From: CAVVMA01 sp963788205
GTDB taxonomy: Bacteria; Desulfobacterota; Binatia; Binatales; Binataceae
Reading direction: 5' to 3'
Assembly: GCA_963788205.1 (NCBI GenBank)
Contig: CAWBGG010000009.1
Coordinates: 310,001 to 374,000 of the forward strand
DNA length: 64,000 nt
In this document: positions 46,316 to 56,715 of the stretch, in pieces
Layout of the letters: each line of letters starts with the position of its first letter
Position numbering within the stretch: position 1 is the first letter of the stretch
Made by a program: the position numbers and the translations under genes
Notes under the pieces: model-generated
Told to the model about the DNA's origin: nothing
Seen by the model: the letters and a program-made list of their open reading frames with translations, nothing else
Database searches by the model: none

Positions 46316-48511
46316 TTAGCGCGCATTGCGCATCCCGCGGACTTCGCGCGGGCGTGCGCCATCGGGCGGCGAGACCAGGCCCTCATGTTCCATCCGCTCG
46401 ACCATCCGGGCCGCGCGATTGTAGCCAATCCGCAGGCGGCGCTGGATCATCGAGATCGAGGCCTGATTGGTTTCCATCACGATTCGCACCGCCTCGTCAT
46501 ACATTTCGTCCCGGTCGTCGTTCGCGCCGCCCTCCTCATCGCCGGACGGCACCTTGGTCTCCAGGATCTCCATCCGGTAATCGGGGGTTCCCTGCGCGCG
46601 CAGGAAGTCGACCACGCGGCGGATTTCGGCCTCCGAGACGAACGGTCCGTGCAGCCGGCGCAGCTTGGCGCTGCCTGGAGGCAGGAACAGCATGTCGCCG
46701 GCACCCAGCAGCCGTTCGGCGCCGATCGAATCGAGGATAGTGCGCGAATCGACTCGCGAGGTCACCTGTAACGAGATTCGCGCCGGCATGTTGGCCTTGA
46801 TGAGGCCCGTGATCACGTCGACCGACGGGCGCTGCGTAGCCAGAATCAGATGGATTCCCGCCGCGCGGGCCTTCGCCGCCAGCCGCGTGATATCGCGCTC
46901 GACGGTCTTGCCCTCCGAGAGCAGCAGGTCGGCGAGCTCGTCGATCACGATCACGATCTTGGGCAGCTTGCGATGCTCGATCGGCGCCGCCGCCGGCTGG
47001 GCCGGATCCTGCGGCGGGGAGACCTGCGAAGACACCTGGTTGACGGCCTTGAGTTCGACCATCGATTTGCCGCTGAGCGCCTTGTTGTAGCCGTCGATAT
47101 TGCGCACGCCCAGGTCGCGCATCATCCGGTAGCGCTCCTCCATCTCCTGCGTCGCCCACAGCAGCGCCGCCGCGGCCTTTTCGGGATCGACCACCACCGG
47201 CACCAGCAGTTGCGGAATATTCTCGTAGACCGAAAGCTCGAGCATCTTGGGGTCGATCAGAATGAAGCGCACGTCGTCGGCGGTCGCGTTGAACAGGATC
47301 GACGCGATCATGGTGTGAAGCGAGACCGACTTGCCGGTGCCGGTGGCGCCGGCGATCAGTAGATGGGGCATCCGGGCGAGATCGGCGGCGACCGGGTGGC
47401 CCACGATATCCTTGCCGAGCGCGATCGTGAGCTGGCTTTGCGCTGCGATGGTCTGGAACTCGTTGGCCTCGACGATTTCGCGCAGGCAGACCCGCTCGCG
47501 CTGGCGATTGGGCACCTCGATTCCGACCACCGCTTCGCCCGGCACCGGCGCCTGGATTCTTACCGCGGCCGCTCTGAGAGCCATCGAGAGATCATCCGCC
47601 AGATTCACGATCTGGCTCACCTTGATTCCGGAGCCGGGCTCGAACTTGTACATCGTGACCACCGGCCCGGGCTGAACTTCGGTGACGCGTCCGACCACGC
47701 CGAAATCGCCGAGCTTTTGTTCGAGCACCGTCGCGCCCCGCTCCAGCAATCCCTGGTCGATCTCGGCGTGCTCGGCGGGCGGGCTCTCCAGCAGTTCCAA
47801 TGACGGCAGTTTCCAGCCGCCTTTGCTGCGGGGCTTGGCCAGATGTTTGGCGGTCTTATCGGGCGCGAGGCGCTCGGCGATGCGCCTGACGAAGGGCGCC
47901 TGCGAATCATGCTTGCCGTTGAGCGAGCCCTCGCGCGCGATAGTCTCGGAGGCGGACCGCGCGTCATCGTAAATGTCGAGCCGGTCGCCGGAGCGGGCTC
48001 GGCGCGGGAGCCGCAGCGCGCCGGCAATCAGCGCGAGCAGATCGGTCGGGGCACGATCGAACATCAAGGCGAGTGCGCTCATCAAGCCGAGCACCACGAC
48101 CAGGTAACTGCCGCCCAGATTGATGGATCCGAGCAGAACGGCGGCGAGCGATGAGCCGACCAGGCCGCCGCCGGCGATCGCGCCGCCGCTCCACAGCGAA
48201 GCGGCGATCGCCAGCGTCACGGCCAGCAGCGCACCGCCTGCTATCTCGCGGGCCAAGGCGGTCCAGCGGGCGCCAAGCCATACGCGATGGGCCAGCGCAA
48301 GCGTCAGCAGCACCAGCGTATAGGCCTGATAGCCCATTGCGAGACCGAGACTGCTCCCCAGCCGCTCGCCTATCGGGCCGCCGAGATTCGGCTGCCGCCC
48401 GATATCGAGCGAGACCAGACTGATCAGCGCGAAGGCCGAGAGCGCGACCATGGCGAGCGCGGCGAGCTCGCGGGCGATCCCGGTGGTTCCCCCCGCAATT
48501 GGTTCGACCAC
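46316..48511 (-). CDS. ftsK: DNA translocase FtsK/SpoIIIE
   Basis: A 731-residue septal DNA pump. Four to five membrane spans occupy the first ~170 residues. A short linker is followed by the alpha/beta motor with FEPGSGIKVSQIVNLADDLS, Walker A IAGATGTGKSVSLH (about 385-398), Walker B IVIVIDELADLL and ATQRPSVDVITGLIKAN. The C-terminal gamma domain (DEAVRIVMETNQASISMIQR and RRLRIGYNRAARMVERM) reads KOPS-like sites. It would resolve chromosome dimers and clear DNA at division. It is shorter in the linker than E. coli FtsK, as is common. Confidence 0.95.
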   Translation of the reverse strand: MVEPIAGGTTGIARELAALAMVALSAFALISLVSLDIGRQPNLGGPIGERLGSSLGLAMGYQAYTLVLLTLALAHRVWLGARWTALAREIAGGALLAVTLAIAASLWSGGAIAGGGLVGSSLAAVLLGSINLGGSYLVVVLGLMSALALMFDRAPTDLLALIAGALRLPRRARSGDRLDIYDDARSASETIAREGSLNGKHDSQAPFVRRIAERLAPDKTAKHLAKPRSKGGWKLPSLELLESPPAEHAEIDQGLLERGATVLEQKLGDFGVVGRVTEVQPGPVVTMYKFEPGSGIKVSQIVNLADDLSMALRAAAVRIQAPVPGEAVVGIEVPNRQRERVCLREIVEANEFQTIAAQSQLTIALGKDIVGHPVAADLARMPHLLIAGATGTGKSVSLHTMIASILFNATADDVRFILIDPKMLELSVYENIPQLLVPVVVDPEKAAAALLWATQEMEERYRMMRDLGVRNIDGYNKALSGKSMVELKAVNQVSSQVSPPQDPAQPAAAPIEHRKLPKIVIVIDELADLLLSEGKTVERDITRLAAKARAAGIHLILATQRPSVDVITGLIKANMPARISLQVTSRVDSRTILDSIGAERLLGAGDMLFLPPGSAKLRRLHGPFVSEAEIRRVVDFLRAQGTPDYRMEILETKVPSGDEEGGANDDRDEMYDEAVRIVMETNQASISMIQRRLRIGYNRAARMVERMEHEGLVSPPDGARPREVRGMRNAR

Positions 48512-48552
48512 CAGCGGCGTCCGCGTTTGCCCGAGAGTTTTGGTTTCGCGGG

Positions 48553-50229
48553 CTATGGCGCTTCTCCAACCTGCATCACGTAGGGCACTACCAGCGGATG
48601 CATCCCGTACTCGTCGTGGAAGTAGTTGCCGAGCGCGCGGACGACCTCTTGAGCGAGCTGCGATTGATCGGCGCGGACCGTGCGATCCAACTCGCGCAGC
48701 CGCTGGCGCAAATCGGTCTGGGCGCGGCGCATCAACGCGGAGGTTCCGTCGCCGCTGACCACCCCGCGCGAGAGCAGGTCCGGTCCCGCGACGATCGCGC
48801 CGGTCTTTGACGAGATCGCGATAACCGCGACCACCGTCCCCTGGCGCGCCAGCGCGCGGCGTTCGCGCAGGACCTCGGCGTCGCCGCCGGTCTCCTCCAG
48901 CGGCTCGCGTCCCACTTCGACCTCCGGCCCGCGGCGCGCGCCCGCGGCGGTCATCATCAGGGTGTCACCGTCCTCGAGCAGAAAGCAGTTGGCGGCCGGC
49001 ACGCCGGCCTCGATCGCCAGCGCCACGTGGCGTGCGAGATGGCGATATTCGCCATGAATCGGCACGAAGTATGTGGGCCGCACCAGGCCGATCATCTCGG
49101 TCAGCTCGTCGCGGCTGGCGTGGCCTGATACGTGCACCGGCGAGACCGTCTCATAGTAGACATCAGCGCCGCGTTTGTAGAGATGGTCGATCAAGGTGTG
49201 GATGGTGCGTTCGTTGCCGGGGATGAATCGCGACGAGAGCACCACGGTGTCGCCGGGATCGACGCGCACGCGGGGATGCGAATCGGTCGCGATTTTGACC
49301 AGCGCCGAAAGCGGCTCGCCCTGGCTGCCGCCGGCCAGAAAGGTCAGGCGGCCCGGGTCGAGGAACTCGGCCTCGGCCCGATCGATGAAAGTCCCGGGCG
49401 GAAAATCGAGCTCTCCAAGTTCGAGTCCGAGCCGCGTGCTTTCCGCCATCCGGCGCCCCACCGGCACCACGCGCCGTCCGACTTCGTGCGAAAGATCGGC
49501 GACCTGGCGGATCCGATGGAGATGCGAGGAGAAGGCCGAGAGGAAAAACTTGCCGCGCGTGCGCCGGATGATCTCGCGCAGCGTGGGCAGCAGCGAGCTC
49601 TCGGAGCCGGAACGGCCCGGCCGCTCGACGTTGGTCGAATCGGAAAGCAACAGCGCGACGCCCTCCGCGCCCAGCTCCGCGAAGCGCTCGTGATCGAAAT
49701 GGCGGCCGTCGACCGGCTGCGGATCGATCTTGAAATCGCCGGTATGGACGATTAGGCCGGCCGGAGTCCTGATCGCCAGCGCCATGGAATCGGGCGTCGA
49801 ATGGGTGACGCGAATCGCCTCGACCGTAAACGGCCCGAGTTGGAACGGCTCGCGCGGCGAAATCACGCGCAGGTCGGCGTTCGTTACTCCGGCCTGATTG
49901 AGCCGGCGCCGGGTGAAGGCGAGCGTAACCTGAGTGCCGAAAATCGGCGCGGGAAAGCGGCGGATCAGATACGGGATCGCACCGATATGGTCTTCGTGAG
50001 CGTGAGTCGCGATGATGCCCCTGATTTCGGGCCGGCTGCGCTCCAGATGGGTAAGGTTGGGCGCGACGATACCGCCGCCGAGCACGCGGTCCTGGCCGAA
50101 CATCACGCCGGCGTCTACAATGATTGCCTCGCCGGCGCATTCGAGCACCATCAGGTTGAGCCCGATTTCGCCCAGTCCGCCCAGCGCGACGATTCGGACC
50201 GGGCCCGCGTTTATGCCGCCGGTGGCCAT
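48553..50229 (-). CDS. rnj: Ribonuclease J
   Basis: A 558-residue metallo-beta-lactamase/beta-CASP RNase with endo- and 5'-exonuclease activity in the family. The zinc motif THAHEDHIGAIPYL gives His76, His78, Asp80, His81. LIVHTGDFKIDPQPVDG, LLSDSTNVERPGRSGSE, and the beta-CASP blocks FSSHLHRIRQVADL and HVSGHASRDELTEMIGLVRP are clear. A C-terminal domain completes the normal length. It lies upstream of ftsK and lolA on the same strand, an arrangement I associate with deltaproteobacteria-like genomes. Confidence 0.95.
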   Translation of the reverse strand: MATGGINAGPVRIVALGGLGEIGLNLMVLECAGEAIIVDAGVMFGQDRVLGGGIVAPNLTHLERSRPEIRGIIATHAHEDHIGAIPYLIRRFPAPIFGTQVTLAFTRRRLNQAGVTNADLRVISPREPFQLGPFTVEAIRVTHSTPDSMALAIRTPAGLIVHTGDFKIDPQPVDGRHFDHERFAELGAEGVALLLSDSTNVERPGRSGSESSLLPTLREIIRRTRGKFFLSAFSSHLHRIRQVADLSHEVGRRVVPVGRRMAESTRLGLELGELDFPPGTFIDRAEAEFLDPGRLTFLAGGSQGEPLSALVKIATDSHPRVRVDPGDTVVLSSRFIPGNERTIHTLIDHLYKRGADVYYETVSPVHVSGHASRDELTEMIGLVRPTYFVPIHGEYRHLARHVALAIEAGVPAANCFLLEDGDTLMMTAAGARRGPEVEVGREPLEETGGDAEVLRERRALARQGTVVAVIAISSKTGAIVAGPDLLSRGVVSGDGTSALMRRAQTDLRQRLRELDRTVRADQSQLAQEVVRALGNYFHDEYGMHPLVVPYVMQVGEAP

Positions 50230-50390
50230 GCTTTCAACCCTGCCTCACAACCATCCCCGCGCCGATTATATAGGCTGAAAAATCAAGGCGATAGTGAACT
50301 TTGGCGGGGCGATCCCTGTGGATCGTGAACAGGCCGGCGGCTTGCGTTCGGCATCGCGCGGCGTAAGGATCGCAATCAGAGCGCATCGCG

Positions 50391-50822
50391 ATGGCAGTTA
50401 ACAAAGCGATTCTGATCGGCAATCTCGGTCGCGACCCCGAAGTGCGCTACCTGCCCTCGGGCCAGGCCAAGGCCAGCTTCACGGTCGCGACCAGCGAATC
50501 GTACACCGATCGCCAGGGGGCCAAGCAGGACCGCACCGATTGGCACAACATCGTAGTGTGGGGAAAGCAGGCGGAGCTTTGCGGGCAATACCTCAAGAAG
50601 GGGCGCCAAGTGTATATCGAGGGCCGGATCTCCAACCGCTCGTACGAGGCCAAGGACGGCACCGGCAAGCGCTACGTCACGGAGATCGTCGCGCTGCGGG
50701 TGCAGTTCCTGGGCGGCCGGCAGGGCGGGGGGATGGAGGACGCTGCCGAGCCCGCTGTGGGCGGTGGCGCAGGTGCAGGCGAACCGCCACCGCCGCTGGA
50801 CGACGAGGATATTCCGTTCTAG
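50391..50822 (+). CDS. ssb: Single-stranded DNA-binding protein
   Basis: A 143-residue OB-fold SSB: NKAILIGNLGRDPEVRYLPS, then KASFTVATSESYTDRQG, DWHNIVVWGKQAELCGQYLK and VYIEGRISNRSYEAKDG. A Gly/Ala/Pro-rich tail ends in DDEDIPF, the acidic tip that recruits replication and repair proteins. It is divergent from rnj across 160 bp and converges with a 4-bp overlap on the DUF309 gene. Confidence 0.96.
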   Translation: MAVNKAILIGNLGRDPEVRYLPSGQAKASFTVATSESYTDRQGAKQDRTDWHNIVVWGKQAELCGQYLKKGRQVYIEGRISNRSYEAKDGTGKRYVTEIVALRVQFLGGRQGGGMEDAAEPAVGGGAGAGEPPPPLDDEDIPF

Positions 50823-51190
50823 TCAACGTCCGGATCAGAGCGATGCAGTCGCGGGAGACGCGGCAGCGTGTGGCGCTGCTTCGGTAGCGCCGGGGCAAAG
50901 AACTCCGCCAGCTCGTCGCGCAATCTTCCGATCGCCAAGCCCATGTGCTGCGACGCGATCGCATCCAGCTTCGCGCGCGACTTGGCGTATAGGCTCCGCG
51001 CGCCCTCGCGATTGCCGCGTTGCGCGTGCAGAATCGCCACCGCGGCCTGGATGAGTCCCTGGTAGAAGAGCTTCTCCGGGCCGCGGCTGTGCTTCCAGAC
51101 TTCCTCCCAGGCCTCGTGACACTCGAAAAAGCGGCCCTGATTGAAGAGCTCGATTCCTTCCTCAAAATATTCGGCTGCGCTGCGCTTCAT
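50819..51190 (-). CDS. DUF309-family protein
   Basis: A 123-residue helical protein with the DUF309 signature FEEGIELFNQGRFFECHEAWEEVW, then HSRGPEKLFYQGLIQAAVAI. Function is unknown; a conserved His/Glu cluster in ECHEAWEE suggests a metal or ligand site. The ATG overlaps the cyclase stop by 4 bp (ATGA), so it is translationally coupled to that regulator. An in-frame extension upstream lies within the cyclase gene and was rejected. Confidence 0.88.
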   Translation of the reverse strand: MKRSAAEYFEEGIELFNQGRFFECHEAWEEVWKHSRGPEKLFYQGLIQAAVAILHAQRGNREGARSLYAKSRAKLDAIASQHMGLAIGRLRDELAEFFAPALPKQRHTLPRLPRLHRSDPDVD

Positions 51191-54100
51191 CCGGCGCTCA
51201 ACTCGCCCAACAGCACCTTGGCCTCGGTCAAGTCGACCGTATCGAAGCCTTCGGTGAACCATCCGTAGATGTCGGCGAGCATCGCGCGGGCCTCGTCGCG
51301 ATGCCCGTTATCCGCCAGTATCCGCGCAAGGCTCACGGTGGCGCGCAGCTCCCACCATTTGGCGCGCTGTGCCCGCGCCACCTCGATCGCTGTGCGATAG
51401 CACGCCTGCGCCGCGGCGACAGCGCTGTCATCCGCGAGTGACATCAAGTCACCTTTGAGCCGATGGACCTCCGCTTCATATTGGCGCTCGCCGGTCTTTT
51501 CCATCAGCGCGAGGGCCTTGCGCAGGATCTCCGTCCCGTCTTCGTGCTGGCCAAGCTTCCGGTAAGCTTCGGCCAGCGCGCACAGCGCCGCCACAACCAG
51601 GCCGACGTTGAGGGCCTCGGCGCCGGCCAGCGCCATCCGCAGTTGTGCGATGCCCTCCTCGACGCGCCCCGACTCGACCAGTGCCCAGCCGCGTGGGGCG
51701 GCCAGCCGCGCAAGTTGGGAGACCACGCCGGTCTCGGCCGCAAGACTGATTGCGGCGTCGGCCTGCTGCAGACCGAGGGGCCCGTTGCGGAGCGCCTGCT
51801 GAAGCTCGAGGTCGGAGGCCAGCGCCAGCACGATGTCGAACGGGCGCGATCCCTCGCGCGCCATTGCCAGCGCCTGGCGCGCCAGCTTGCGCGCCCGGTC
51901 CGGAAACCCCAGGCAGGACAGCGGATGGGCCAATAGAGACATAAACGCTACTTTTGGTTTAACAAAAGACAACAGCACTACGCTGTGACCGGCGGATTCG
52001 GGAATCGCCAGCGCTTGCTCGCAATGCGCTACCGAACCCTCGAAATCACCGATGCGCAACAGCGTGAACCCCATCGCAAAATGGGCCATTGCGAGTTCGC
52101 CCGGCTGCCCCTCAGCCAGGGCCAGCATCTGCTCGGCGGTTTCGCGCGATCTTGAAAGCTCGCCCCGCACCATGTAGCAGAGCCGCAGCGCGAACAGCGC
52201 TCCGATCAGCTCCGACTCATCATTCACCAGCCGCGCGAGTTCACACGCCCGCAGGGCGCGCTCCTCGACTTCGACCGAGCTGGCGCTGCCGGTCTGGATC
52301 AGCAATAGCTGGCCCAGCACGGACTGCAGCGCGAGCTCCTGCCTGGCCCGCTCCAAATCTTCGGGCATCGCCTTGAGCAATTTGAGCCCCGCGCTGAGGT
52401 TGGCATTGGCCTCATTGAAGGCCGAGCGCTCCAGCGCTTGGCGGCCGGCGCGGCCCAGGTACTCGACCGCCTTGCGCGGATTTGCGCTACGGCCGTAATG
52501 ATGGGCCAGCGCGCTCAGATGGTCGTCGAGCTGATCCGGGAACCGCGCCTCTATCGCCGCGCCGATCCGTTCGTGGAGCGACTTGCGCCCCGCGGCCGGA
52601 ATCGAACCGTAGGCAACCTCCTGGGTCAGCGCATGCTTGAAGCTGTATTCGACATCGCCGGCTGCGGGCTGCTCGTAGATAAACTCGCCAAGTTGTAGTT
52701 CGGAGAGCATCCGCTCCAGCTGCTCCGGCGCGTCAGGGTGCAGGATGCGCTCGACCAGACCCAGCGGAAACTCCCGCCCGATCACCGCGAGCGTCTGCAG
52801 GAGATTCTTTTCCCCCGCCGGCAACCGGTCGATTCGCGAGGCCAGAATCGCCTGCACCGTGGCCGGGACCTTCAGCTCGCTCAGCGGCCTGGTGAGCGTG
52901 CCGTCCCCGGCTAGCGCGCCGTCTTCGCGTAGCGCCTGCACCATCTCTTCCATGAAAAAAGGGTTGCCCTCGGTCTTGTCGATGATGAGGCGCTTGAGTC
53001 CGGCGATGCCGCCCTCAGAGGCCCTCACCCGGCTCGGCGCTGCCTCGCCGGCCTCTCCCTGGTCAGGGAGAGGCGCGGATCCGGGCCCCTCTCCCTGACC
53101 AAGGAGAGGGTGGCGAGCGCGAAGGCGCTCGCCGGGTGAGGTCAATCCCGCGTCCAGCAGCGCGGAGAGCATCTCCTCCGCGCTCTCCTTGCCCAGCGGA
53201 TCCAGGCGCAGATGCGCATAGCAGGCCTTGTTGCCCCATCCGTGCGTGTACTCGGGACGGTAATTCACCAGCATCAGGACTTTCGCGGTCCCTATCGAGT
53301 CGGCGAGCAGGTTGAGCAGCGCCTGCGTTTCCTCGTCGATCCAGTGCAGGTCTTCGAAGATCACGATCAGCGGCTGGTTGAGCGATTCGCGCAGCAACAG
53401 CCGCTTGATCGCCTCCAGCGTGCGGCGTCTTTTGATCTGCGCGTCCATCTGCGCGAGCGGATCGTCATCCTCGATGATGCCGAGCAGCGCGAACAGGTAG
53501 GGCAACGTGTCTTCCAGGTTGCGATCCAACGCGACCACCCTGCCGGTGACCTTCTCGCGCCGGGTGCGCTCGTCGTCGGTGGGAACAATTTTGAAGTAGC
53601 CGCGCAGCAGCTCGATCACCGGCAGATAGGCGCTCGCCTTGCCGTGCGATACAGAGAACGTTTCCAGCACCATCCAGCCCGCGGCCGTGACCGCCTTGAA
53701 CTCGAAGAACAGCCGCGACTTGCCGACGCCGGCCTCGGCCATCGCGGCGGCGATCTGCCCGTGCCCCTGCTTCGCGAGCTCGGCGGCATGCTTGAGCGCG
53801 TCCATCTCGCGATGGCGTCCGACAAAGCGGGTCAGCCCGCGCGCCGCTGAGCGCTGCAGGCGGGTTCTGAGCGGGCCGAGCCCGGTCACTTCATAAACGT
53901 TGACCGGCCCGCTCACGCCCTTGATCCGGGTCGGCCCCAGCGGGTTGAAATTGAAGTAGCCGGCGCAAAGCTTTTGCGTCGATTCGGCGACCGCGACCGA
54001 TCCGATCGGCGCCAGCGCCTGCATCCGCGCCGCCAGGCTGGTCGAATGTCCGATCGGCGCGTACTCGGTGTGCGCCTCGCCGGTCCGGAGCGACCGCACC

Positions 54101-54675
54101 AGCACCGCGCCGGTGTTGACGCCGACCCGGACCTGAATTGGCAGGCCGCCCTCGGCCCGAATCCGGTCCGAGTAGCGTTTGAGGTCTTCCTGCATCCGCA
54201 GCGCGGCATACAGCGCGCGCTGCGGATGGTCCTCGTGCGCCACTGGCGCGCCGAACAGCGCGAAGATCCCGTCGCCGGTCGATTGCACGATATAACCGTC
54301 GTAGCGATGCGCCGCGTCGATCATCAGTCTTAGCGCCGGATCGATGATCGCCCGCGCCTCCTCGGGATCAAGGTCCTCCATCAGCTCCATCGAACCCTTG
54401 ATATCGGCGAACAGCGCGGTGACGGTCTTGCGCTCGCCGTCGGCGGCATCAGGAACGGTCTGTTCCGGCGCGATACGCACCGATGGCGTCGAGGGAATGC
54501 GTGTGGCCGATTTCGATAAGTCCGAGGTCAGCGCGGCGGCACATTCGCCGCAGAACCTGGCCGCTGGCGCGTTCTCATATCCGCATTTCGCGCAGCGCCG
54601 CTTGAACGGCGCGGCACATTCGTTGCAGAACTTTTGTTCCGCCGGATTTTCCGCTCCGCAGGTGAAACACAGCAT
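51187..54675 (-). CDS. Zinc-ribbon/class III nucleotide cyclase/AAA ATPase/TPR regulator
   Basis: An 1162-residue multidomain protein. Two zinc ribbons open it (Cys3-Cys6-Cys17-Cys20 and Cys28-Cys31-Cys42-Cys45). A class III adenylate/guanylate cyclase domain follows with both metal Asp positions (LFADIKGS and STGDGIFALFG). The AAA/STAND-type ATPase has Walker A AEAGVGKSRLFFEF and Walker B VIFEDLHWID. About 500 residues of TPR-like repeats end it. The ATG at 54675 has AGGAAA upstream; a longer frame would read through a palindromic repeat. A REP element is carried in frame at 53029-53142. Its ligand and output are unknown, but cyclic nucleotide signalling gated by ATP is plausible. Confidence 0.88.
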   Translation of the reverse strand: MLCFTCGAENPAEQKFCNECAAPFKRRCAKCGYENAPAARFCGECAAALTSDLSKSATRIPSTPSVRIAPEQTVPDAADGERKTVTALFADIKGSMELMEDLDPEEARAIIDPALRLMIDAAHRYDGYIVQSTGDGIFALFGAPVAHEDHPQRALYAALRMQEDLKRYSDRIRAEGGLPIQVRVGVNTGAVLVRSLRTGEAHTEYAPIGHSTSLAARMQALAPIGSVAVAESTQKLCAGYFNFNPLGPTRIKGVSGPVNVYEVTGLGPLRTRLQRSAARGLTRFVGRHREMDALKHAAELAKQGHGQIAAAMAEAGVGKSRLFFEFKAVTAAGWMVLETFSVSHGKASAYLPVIELLRGYFKIVPTDDERTRREKVTGRVVALDRNLEDTLPYLFALLGIIEDDDPLAQMDAQIKRRRTLEAIKRLLLRESLNQPLIVIFEDLHWIDEETQALLNLLADSIGTAKVLMLVNYRPEYTHGWGNKACYAHLRLDPLGKESAEEMLSALLDAGLTSPGERLRARHPLLGQGEGPGSAPLPDQGEAGEAAPSRVRASEGGIAGLKRLIIDKTEGNPFFMEEMVQALREDGALAGDGTLTRPLSELKVPATVQAILASRIDRLPAGEKNLLQTLAVIGREFPLGLVERILHPDAPEQLERMLSELQLGEFIYEQPAAGDVEYSFKHALTQEVAYGSIPAAGRKSLHERIGAAIEARFPDQLDDHLSALAHHYGRSANPRKAVEYLGRAGRQALERSAFNEANANLSAGLKLLKAMPEDLERARQELALQSVLGQLLLIQTGSASSVEVEERALRACELARLVNDESELIGALFALRLCYMVRGELSRSRETAEQMLALAEGQPGELAMAHFAMGFTLLRIGDFEGSVAHCEQALAIPESAGHSVVLLSFVKPKVAFMSLLAHPLSCLGFPDRARKLARQALAMAREGSRPFDIVLALASDLELQQALRNGPLGLQQADAAISLAAETGVVSQLARLAAPRGWALVESGRVEEGIAQLRMALAGAEALNVGLVVAALCALAEAYRKLGQHEDGTEILRKALALMEKTGERQYEAEVHRLKGDLMSLADDSAVAAAQACYRTAIEVARAQRAKWWELRATVSLARILADNGHRDEARAMLADIYGWFTEGFDTVDLTEAKVLLGELSAG
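53029..53142. repeat. REP-like palindromes inserted in frame in the cyclase gene
   Basis: GGCCTCTCCCTG-gtCAGGGAGAGGC and CCCCTCTCCCTGACC...AGGAGAGGG hairpins are bounded by CCTCACCCGG and CCGGGTGAGG. They encode the linker from about LTSPGERLRARH to EAAPSRVRASE, between SALLDAG and GLKRLIIDKTEGNPFF. The frame is kept. Confidence 0.75.
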
Positions 54676-54731
54676 CTTATCGTTTCCTGCACAAGATAGT
54701 GACGCCAATTCTGCTCCGGCGCGGCTCCTCC

Positions 54732-54855
54732 TGTCATTCCCGCGCGCGTGTCTGGCGCGCGCGAGGAATCCCGGATTCCGCCGCCGTAGCGGACCAGGAG
54801 ACCGGGATTCTTCGCGCGGCATCGCCCCCGGCGCATGCCACGCGCGAGAATGACA
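54732..54855. repeat. 124-bp palindromic element upstream of the cyclase gene
   Basis: The ends are TGTCATTCCCGCGCG and CGCGCGAGAATGACA, with inner GGAATCCCGG...CCGGGATTC arms. It is a REP/BIME of a different type from the GGGTGAGG family. It lies between the cyclase gene and its decayed paralogue. Confidence 0.75.
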
Positions 54856-56330
54856 CAGCAAGGCATCGGATAAAACCAGAATCGTCACTATGATATGAAA
54901 GACTCAATAAGTGCCTAGCTCCTCCAGCAACGCCTTGGCGTCCTTCAGGTCGCGCGTATCGAAGCCTTCGGTGAACCAGTTGTAGATCTCGGCGAGCATC
55001 GCGCGCGCCTCGTCGCGCTTGCCTTGCCGATCGAGCAACCGCGCGAGGCTCATCGTGGCGCGGAGTTCCCAGGACTTGGCGCTTTGGGCTTTGGCTATTT
55101 CGATGGCTTTGCGGAAGTATGCGTCGGCCGCCGGCTGGGCCTTGGGGTCGGAGATCAAGAGCAATTCTCCCGTGAGCCGGTTGAGTTCGGCTTCGAACGA
55201 GCGTTCCCCCATCTCCTGCACAAGCTGCAGCGCTTCGCCGAGCGTTTCGAGCCCGTCCTCGATCCGACCCGCTTCTGCGTATGCGCGGGCCAGACGTAGT
55301 GGGAGAAGGGCAGAACGATCCTGCCGCCGGCGACGCGAGTTAGCGCGAGACCTTCGCGAGCCAACCGGACACCCTCGTCATGGTCTCCTTGTCGGGTCAG
55401 CAACCACCCTTGCAGGATTTTCGCTCTGCCTGCATGCAGGGGCGGGAGTTCGCATTCGCTCAGGTGGGCAACCAAGGCGTCAACGCGCTGGCGCAGTAAT
55501 TCGAGTTGGTCGCAGTGGAAGTGGACCTCGCTACCAACCCCTCGCGCAAGGGCCAGCGCGAGAGGATCGTGGCTTCTTTGGGCCAGGGCCAGCGCCTCGC
55601 GACTTCTCTTGAGCGCCAGTTCGGGAAACCCGAGCATCCAGCACACGCGGCTCGCGAGGACGTGCGCGATTGCATGCGTTCTCAGCCCCAGGCCCGTGGA
55701 CTTCGGCTGCGACTCGAGGAGGGCTATAGCCTGCTCGATGACTTGGCGGGCGCGGGTAAGCTCACCGGCATAGGATAGATTCTGTCCAAAGCTGCAGAGC
55801 TCCCGTGCGTGTTGAGAAATGCTGGCAGGTTGAGAGGTGGCAAGGGCTTCTTCAATGAGCTGACGGGCGCGCTGCAGCTCCGACCTCCTCGCTCTGTTGC
55901 CCTTGGTGAGGCCGAGCACTCGACCCAAGACCAGCCGGAGCCTGATTTCCTGCTGGTCGCGCGCGCGCCCCTGCGGCAGAGCCGCCAGCAACTCCAGCCC
56001 TCGGGCGACATAGGCGTTGGCTTCCTGATAGGCCAAACGCTCGTAAGCTTGGCGGCCCGCCAACTGCAGGTAATGGACCGCCTTGGGGTTGTCGCCGGCG
56101 CGGTCGTAGTGGCGCGCCAACTCCTCGTATTGGTCTTCGAGCCGGTTCGCATGCAGATCTTCGATGGCCATCGCGGCCCGCCGATGGAGTTGCTTGCGTC
56201 GCTCGGCGAGCATCGAGTTGTAGGCCACCTCCTGCGTGAGCGCATGCTTGAAGGTGTACTCGACCTCGCCCACCGCCGGCTGCTCGTAGATGAACTCGCC
56301 AAGCTGCAGGCTCGACAGCATCCGCTCCAA

Positions 56331-56400
56331 CTCTTCCGGCGCCTCGCCCGTTCTTTTGCGGGAAAGGCCGCCGGGCGCTGCGCCCGGCGGGTGAGGGTGC
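56331..56400. repeat. REP-like insertion inside the cyclase pseudogene
   Basis: CGCCCGTTCTTTTGCGGG and GCCGCCGGGCG...CGCCCGGCGGGTGAGGG hairpins interrupt the equivalent of DAPEQLERMLS in the intact paralogue, giving PPGAAPGGLSRKRTGEAPEE. The length is a multiple of three, so frame was kept. Confidence 0.7.
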
Positions 56401-56715
56401 AGCACGCGCTCGATAAGACCCAGCGGAAATTCCTTGCCGATTACTGCCAGGGTCTGCAACAGCTCTTTAGTCTCGGCCGAGAGCCGGTCGATGCGCGCAG
56501 CCAGAATCCCCTGGACCGTGGGCGGCAGCTTGAGCTCGCCCAGCGGCCGGGTCAGTCGCACCGCGCCGTTGCGCGCCAGGGCGCCCCGCTCGAACAGCGC
56601 CTGCACGATCTCCTCAATGAAGAACGGATTGCCCTCGGTCTTGTCGATGATCAAGCGCTTGAGGCCCTGCAGGTCGTTCGGACCGTAGCTGGTAGGGGCG
56701 GGTCGAGACCCGCCC

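Noticed and set aside
54676..54888. 71-residue N-terminal extension of the intact cyclase
   Set aside because: It would translate a TGTCATTC...GAATGACA palindromic element; the internal ATG at 54675 has a Shine-Dalgarno and starts a zinc ribbon.
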